Below are positions 59,382 to 64,000 of a stretch of 64,000 nt of DNA, piece after piece. The position numbers were made by a program, and so were the translations under genes. This DNA is from Russula earlei. Lineage: Eukaryota; Basidiomycota; Agaricomycetes; Russulales; Russulaceae. The DNA is taken from positions 1-64,000 of the forward strand of contig JAGFNK010000107.1 of assembly GCA_025769875.1 (NCBI GenBank). The letters are read 5' to 3'. The stretch's first letter is position 1. The number at the start of each line of letters is the position of its first letter. The notes under the pieces were generated by a model that was not told the origin of the DNA, ran no database searches, and was given only the letters and a program-made list of their open reading frames with translations.

Positions 59382-59466
59382 GAGACATTCGGGCAGGGCA
59401 ATTGCGAGCAGGTCGAGAATGACCTCACACCCAAGTCGAGGTTAGGGTCTTCTTCCTGCAGCAGCT

Positions 59467-62400
59467 ATGTACCCTCAAGAAAGCGAGGAACTCCCTCATG
59501 ACCTCGTTCTCTCAATAAAACGTATACTTGACCTCAAGGCCCTTCCAGAGACAGACCCTCTTGACACGGTCGGAGATGGGTTTAATGTGATAGACGTCAT
59601 AAACCTATACTTCCCGGACGGTGCGTTTCGTGTCACAGGCAATGGTACCAAAACGTACAACTGCCGTCTATTTAGAGGAATCGCTCGGGCAGCTGGATGC
59701 GGTGCAAGCGCAGCTAGTGCAAGATGAACAGGACCTACGGGACGAGATTTCCCGACTTCGGGCAGAGTTGAGACTGCAGCAGGATCCAAGCAGAATGCAG
59801 TTGATTCAAGGGATGATATCAGTGTGTCCCGAAGCACGGATATTCTCGCCTATCTCTTCTGACGCGTTGCTTGTGTGTGCTAGCAACTTTTCGGCCAGAT
59901 GGCCCTCATCCGGGAAAAGGCTGCTGAATCTGAAGCCGTCGTCCGTGATATCACGAGAGACATCCAAATCCTTGATCTAGGAAAAGAAAATATCGTGCGG
60001 AGTATGACGGTATTGAAACGGCTTCAGATGCTCGGTGCGTTACCTCCCCTGTCCCACAGAAGCTTCTTGGGAATCCAGTCCGCGCCCACAACAACAGTGA
60101 ATTCATTGTCTCAACTCGAAGACTACGTCAGGGATAAGAGGTATATCGAGATCACGCAAACTCTATCCGTAAGCAAGCCGTACATGAACACCGTGCTTTA
60201 TTCACCCAATGCAGGCTGTGAAAGAAATATCCGCTTCATTCAAGCAATATACGTCTATCCCACGTATCAGTCAGCTCTGGAGGCGAATCCAAGAACTTCA
60301 AGGTGATATACGGGCACTTCTAGAGACAGACTTTGATACCTAGTAAGCCCAACGAAATCCTGCGTACCCACGTGGGGTCGCTGAATTTACTGCTGCTGTT
60401 CGAAGCTACTTGCAAACGCCAAACTCACCTAAACCCCAGACGATAGCGGCAGCATGCACAACTGCTGATGTCCTGGGCCCCGATGTACGCGCTGCGCTCA
60501 CTGCTCGCTATGTGGCACTTCTTCTCGCGGAATATCGCCGGATATTTCGGCTGACGGATGAGGCTGGACAACTCGATAATACAAGTCGTCGCTACGCATG
60601 GTTCCGGCGAGTATTGGGCACCCACGACACTGGACTCGGTCGTGCATTTTTGCCAGACTGGAACGTTGGCTGGTGGTTGTTAGCCGGATTTATCGATGTG
60701 ACGAGGTAAGTCTCCTACGCCGTCATTCGCAACTCGATGGGCATCACACGGGCATGGAAGGGGCGATATGGCCGCATTGTTATCTAAGGCGGGAAAAGAG
60801 CTTACCGTAACCGTCCTCCTCGATGCCTTGCAACAGACCAAAGACTTTGAACTGTCGATGGCGAAAAAGTTTACTACCCCAGTGAGCCTTATCTTCGGGG
60901 TTCAAGGGGGGGGTCAGTCTGAGTATTTGTCAGTTACAAGACATCCTACAAGCGACATCACCGACGCCCGCTCGACCTTTGCAGTCAATCAGTTCCTCCT
61001 TTGAGCCACACATGGGGGTATATGTACAGCACCAGGACAAGTGGGCATCCTACGGCATTCCGGTGCACGCGCATACTTATCAGCGTCCAGATCAATCGCA
61101 GACCTTCTTGTTCCTCACCGTGGGCAAAAGACGAGAACATCCCACGACACGATTCAAAATCACCCCACCGCTATTGTCGTTCTTCCGTCCTCGACCGAGT
61201 TATTCTACGTCTATGGGCAGACGCTCGAGGGTTGCGCCACGCTATCGACTGGTAGGCCATTATTCGACTTGTTGGAGGTCTTCAAAAAGTGGCTTCGAAT
61301 CTATGCTGGTGCGTACACCCCCTGGATTCCCAGCTTGATTTGACCGTACTGATGCCCCACAGAGGAAGTACTCGTATCACAGATGCGCCGGTAGGTTCCT
61401 TTGATCTTGTCGACTTGGTATCAGCCGTCTTTATTGACGTGTTTCCAGGACACATCCACAATCTCGCCGATCTGTGGACGTGAGACACGATGTAAACGAG
61501 ATAGGAAATGCCTGCCTTGTCATCAACACGGCAGAATACTGCCAAACAACGGCGCAAGAGGTTAGCGTCTCATGCGAGTGCTGCCAATCTGGAACTGACA
61601 TTTGGGCAGCTGGAAGAGAAGGTCCGCCAGCGTATCCAGGGTGACTTTAAGGAACGCGTTTCGCTACAGACGGAATGCGATCTGTTCATCAGGTGCGCGT
61701 CGGCTGGCGACCTCACAGGGATGATCCTTCCTCATGCAGACACGCAGCGTGGCAGTTGCAGCTATAATTGCCCTTCTTCGGGAGCTCGAGGCGGTCTGTG
61801 AGCCGGCCTTAACGAGTCTGACTCGCATGACGTGGACGAATCATGAGCTTGTCACTGGACAATCGCCATATGTCGGTGATATTGTTCGCGCCCTGGAATC
61901 TATCACGGAAGCAATTGTTCCCCTCATCGAGAGCAAGAAATACCTGCGGAATTTCTTCGATAAGGCATCTAGGTAAGCGCCTCCTGCGTACACACACATG
62001 TATGTGGGTAAAACTGGGGGGTGAAAGCTTGGTTATCACACGATTCACGAATGCACTCGTGCGAAGCCGACCACTGAAGGAGAAGGGTGCCGAACAGGTG
62101 AATTCATCCCTTTTTGACGTGCCGGCATTTTGCCTGACTGGTAAACGATCGCCAGCTCCTGATCGATCTATCGGCGCTGAAGTCGTGCTTGCTCAAGCTT
62201 CCCGGGGACGCCTTAATCACCCCTAGGTAGGATATCGCCAACGAACAAGCCGAACATCGGCTGATGCATCTCTTTTTTCCAGTTACACCAGAGGCGTTAC
62301 TAGGAGTACCCAGCGTTTGGAGGCGCTGCTCAAAGTCATCGTTACGCCACAGGTCAGCTGTCCTTCGGTGGCATATGTCTGATATTGATTTACGCCGTGT

Positions 62401-62904
62401 CTAGGACCCAGCTGAAGGTTTCATCCTCAACTATACCCTTCTGATAGGTGACGCGTCATTCTCCAACTTTCAAAAGGTGTGTCCACATGCAGGCACACCA
62501 GTCGCCCCCCGGCGGCCACCGCAGCTCATGCGCCATACCACTTATAGATAATCGACCTGAAGGGCACACCGCGTGCAGAACAAAACGACCTGCTTGATTT
62601 CTTCGTTACCATCACGAGCACGAAGCTCGAGCTCGAACAAACATCATTTCTCACGGAACTCGATATGGACCCTCCTACGACAAGCGCGCTGGGTCTCACG
62701 TCCCCCAACGGCAGTCGGGTTGCGTTGCCGGGAACGGGTGGCGGTGAAGCATTGCTTGCGACGCTAGTATCACCACCGCTTAGCAACACGCCATCTGGGG
62801 CAGACACCCCACCACGCGGTGACGCCCCTGCAACGAAGCAAGTCTTTTCAGATATCCGGCGATTAATGAGTTTTGCCGTTAGGCGGGACACTGCACCGCA
62901 GTAA
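59467..62904 (+). CDS. VPS53: Vps53 subunit of the GARP tethering complex
   Basis: GARP tethers endosome-derived vesicles at the trans-Golgi. The N-terminal coiled-coil domain is clear: VIDVINLYFPDE joined by splicing (donor after 59621) to ESLGQLDAVQAQLVQDEQ, then KAAESEAVVRDITRDIQILD, ENIVRSMTVLKRLQML, LEDYVRDKRY and SFKQYTSIPRISQLW. The middle has YRRIFRLTDEAGQLDNTSRR, YAWFRRVLG and FLPDWNVGWWLLAGFIDVTR. Further exons lead to NDLLDFFVTITSTKLELEQT and a Ser/Pro-rich end with IRRLMSF. At least twelve short introns are present; their exact borders were not all fixed. The start at 59467 fits the family. Confidence 0.9.
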
Positions 62905-63037
62905 TAATGTAGCGTATTTGGTTATTTCATTTATGCTACTACGCCTCAGTGGGAAGAAGGTGGACCGAAGAGGTCAAGCATGGGAGCGTCTATCAAATCA
63001 GACAACAAACGGTGGCTTGCGTCCGGCCATGGTTAGT

Positions 63038-63886
63038 CTAGACTTGTTCCCAAGTAAGTGGCCGGTCGATCCCAAGTTTGCGCCTCTCGAACCACCGCAC
63101 TTTCCGTCCTGGTGTCCAGCCCAAACTCCCTTGCGCTCTCCGTAACGCACTGCCCGCAGCACCTGGCACGGTCTCCCCGGCCTTTCAATTTGTAATCCTT
63201 GATGCTGCGAAAATACCGTTGATCCGACTCTGCGGACTCCTTTTCCGAGTGCTCGCGGAGGGCTTTGACGGCGAGAGGCCGCGCGAGGAGGGTGTCCTAC
63301 GTGGGCAGGCGTTGAGAAGGCGCCCGGCGGCAAGTCGACATGTGTGTGGGGGGGTCAATGGGTGGAAAGGGAGGCGTACCATGTGCTCCTGAACCTTCTC
63401 CCCGAACCGCTTGACGTCTCCCGCAGACCGATACCGCAGCGCCTTTCTCAGGTTCCACAGCGTGCGCTGGCGCAGCGCCCCCTCTCCCTCACCCTCACCG
63501 GCACCGGCACCGGCACCGTCTCCCGCTCCCCCCTCGCCGAGCGCGCGCGCGCGCTCGACCGTCTCGTCCACGTCCCGCACGCCCTCCTTGACCAGCGCGC
63601 GGGCGGAGCGCGTCTTGAGCCGGTCGGAAAGGACGTCCCAGCCGGTCGCGCGGGCGGCCATCTCGAACCTGAGGTCGCGCGGGCCGTCGACGAGCTCGAG
63701 GACGGCGTGCGGCGCGTTGTCGCCCGGGCGGCGGCCGAACTTGTGTACGCGCGTGTAGCCGCCGGGGCGGCGCGCGTAGCGCGCCGCGAGCGTCTCGAAG
63801 ACCTTGGGGGCGAGGGAGGGCTGGAGCAGGAAGCCCGTCGCCCGCTTCCACGCCGGGTGCGTGCCCCTTTTGCCGAGCGTGATGAT
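63038..63886 (-). CDS. MRPL8: Mitochondrial ribosomal protein bL17m, 5' part outside the window
   Basis: A large-subunit protein of the mitoribosome. The exon starting at 63886 opens with IITLGKRGTHPAWKRA, a typical bL17 continuation, then RPGGYTRVHKFGRRPGDNAP and HAVLELVDGPRDLRFEM. An Ala/Gly/Glu-rich insert and ALRQRTLWNLRKALRYRS follow. After an intron (about 63287-63378) the frame gives DTLLARPLAVKALREHSEKE and RSIKDYKLKGRG. A last short exon probably ends at TAG 63038-63040. Upstream exons, including the bL17 N-terminus, lie beyond base 64000. The acceptor before 63886 is preceded on the coding strand by an A-rich tract, which is unusual. Confidence 0.8.
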
Positions 63887-63940
63887 CTGTTTTTTTTTTT
63901 TTTTGGTGTGTGTGTGAGTGTGTGTGTTGTGCGTGCGTCG

Positions 63941-63965
63941 AGGCGAGGCGAGGCGAGGCGAGGCG
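63941..63965 (+). repeat. Five tandem AGGCG units
   Basis: Five perfect 5-base units lie next to a GT-rich stretch and a T tract (63891-63904), within the probable intron of the bL17m gene. Confidence 0.8.
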
Positions 63966-64000
63966 GATGGGAATAATCGCCGGGGATTCGTCAGGCGGAC

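Overview
The window is nuclear DNA from a filamentous basidiomycete, most likely an Agaricomycete. The evidence is small, intron-dense genes (introns mostly 45-60 bases, GT..AG), little intergenic space, a Rax2-type polarity protein, RPEL and DUF1279 proteins, a split tRNA-Tyr, and transposons of the kinds common in mushroom genomes (chromodomain Ty3/gypsy, pogo-like DDE elements, copia remnants). Base composition alternates between GC-richer genic blocks and AT-richer repeat blocks. Genus and species cannot be told from the sequence.

Genic block 1 (about 2.2-38 kb). In order: a transcription factor with two tandem Zn2Cys6 clusters and a C-terminal integrase-like zinc domain (+); a PDP-like PP2C phosphatase (-); S-adenosylmethionine decarboxylase (-); a mitochondrial DUF1279/FAM210 protein (+); an RPEL-repeat protein (-); a one-TM protein (-); a probable complex I accessory subunit (+); Rax2 with a cytoplasmic SH3 domain (+); the 60S biogenesis factor Rei1 (-); tRNA-Tyr (-); a SUV39/Clr4-type H3K9 methyltransferase (-); ATP synthase OSCP (-); a large nuclear-looking protein with a PIP-like box and AT-hook (-); an MFS transporter (+); a Ser/Thr kinase (-); PIG-U of GPI transamidase (+); and an M17 leucyl aminopeptidase (-). 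These are mostly housekeeping genes. No metabolic cluster or operon-like unit is evident.

Repeat block (about 38-54.9 kb). A pogo-like DNA transposon (39681-54885, matching terminal inverted repeats, flanked by TA) was enlarged by nested insertions. Its transposase gene is interrupted by two solo LTRs, a small tRNA-containing SINE-like insert and a complete chromodomain Ty3/gypsy element (43052-53750). The gypsy element itself contains a solo LTR inside its protease region and another inside its 3' LTR. Target-site duplications (TCTAT, GTTTGT, TCGCT, TGAGG, GTATG, CCCAG) can be read at each junction, and removing each insert restores the host reading frame or LTR continuity, apart from one decayed TGA. 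The gypsy gag-pol carries many in-frame TGA stops where an Arg CGA is expected, which points to CpG deamination or a RIP-like process. Two extra open frames lie outside canonical gag-pol: a decayed one before gag, and an intact 412-codon one after pol with a zinc knuckle.

Genic block 2 (about 55-64 kb): a GT32-like type II membrane glycosyltransferase (+), SDHAF2/Sdh5 (-), a conserved fungal protein of unknown role (-), the GARP subunit Vps53 (+) and the 3' part of mitochondrial ribosomal protein bL17m (-, running off the window).

Exon coordinates were derived by hand from splice-site consensus, reading-frame continuity and family conservation. Junctions not resolved are flagged.
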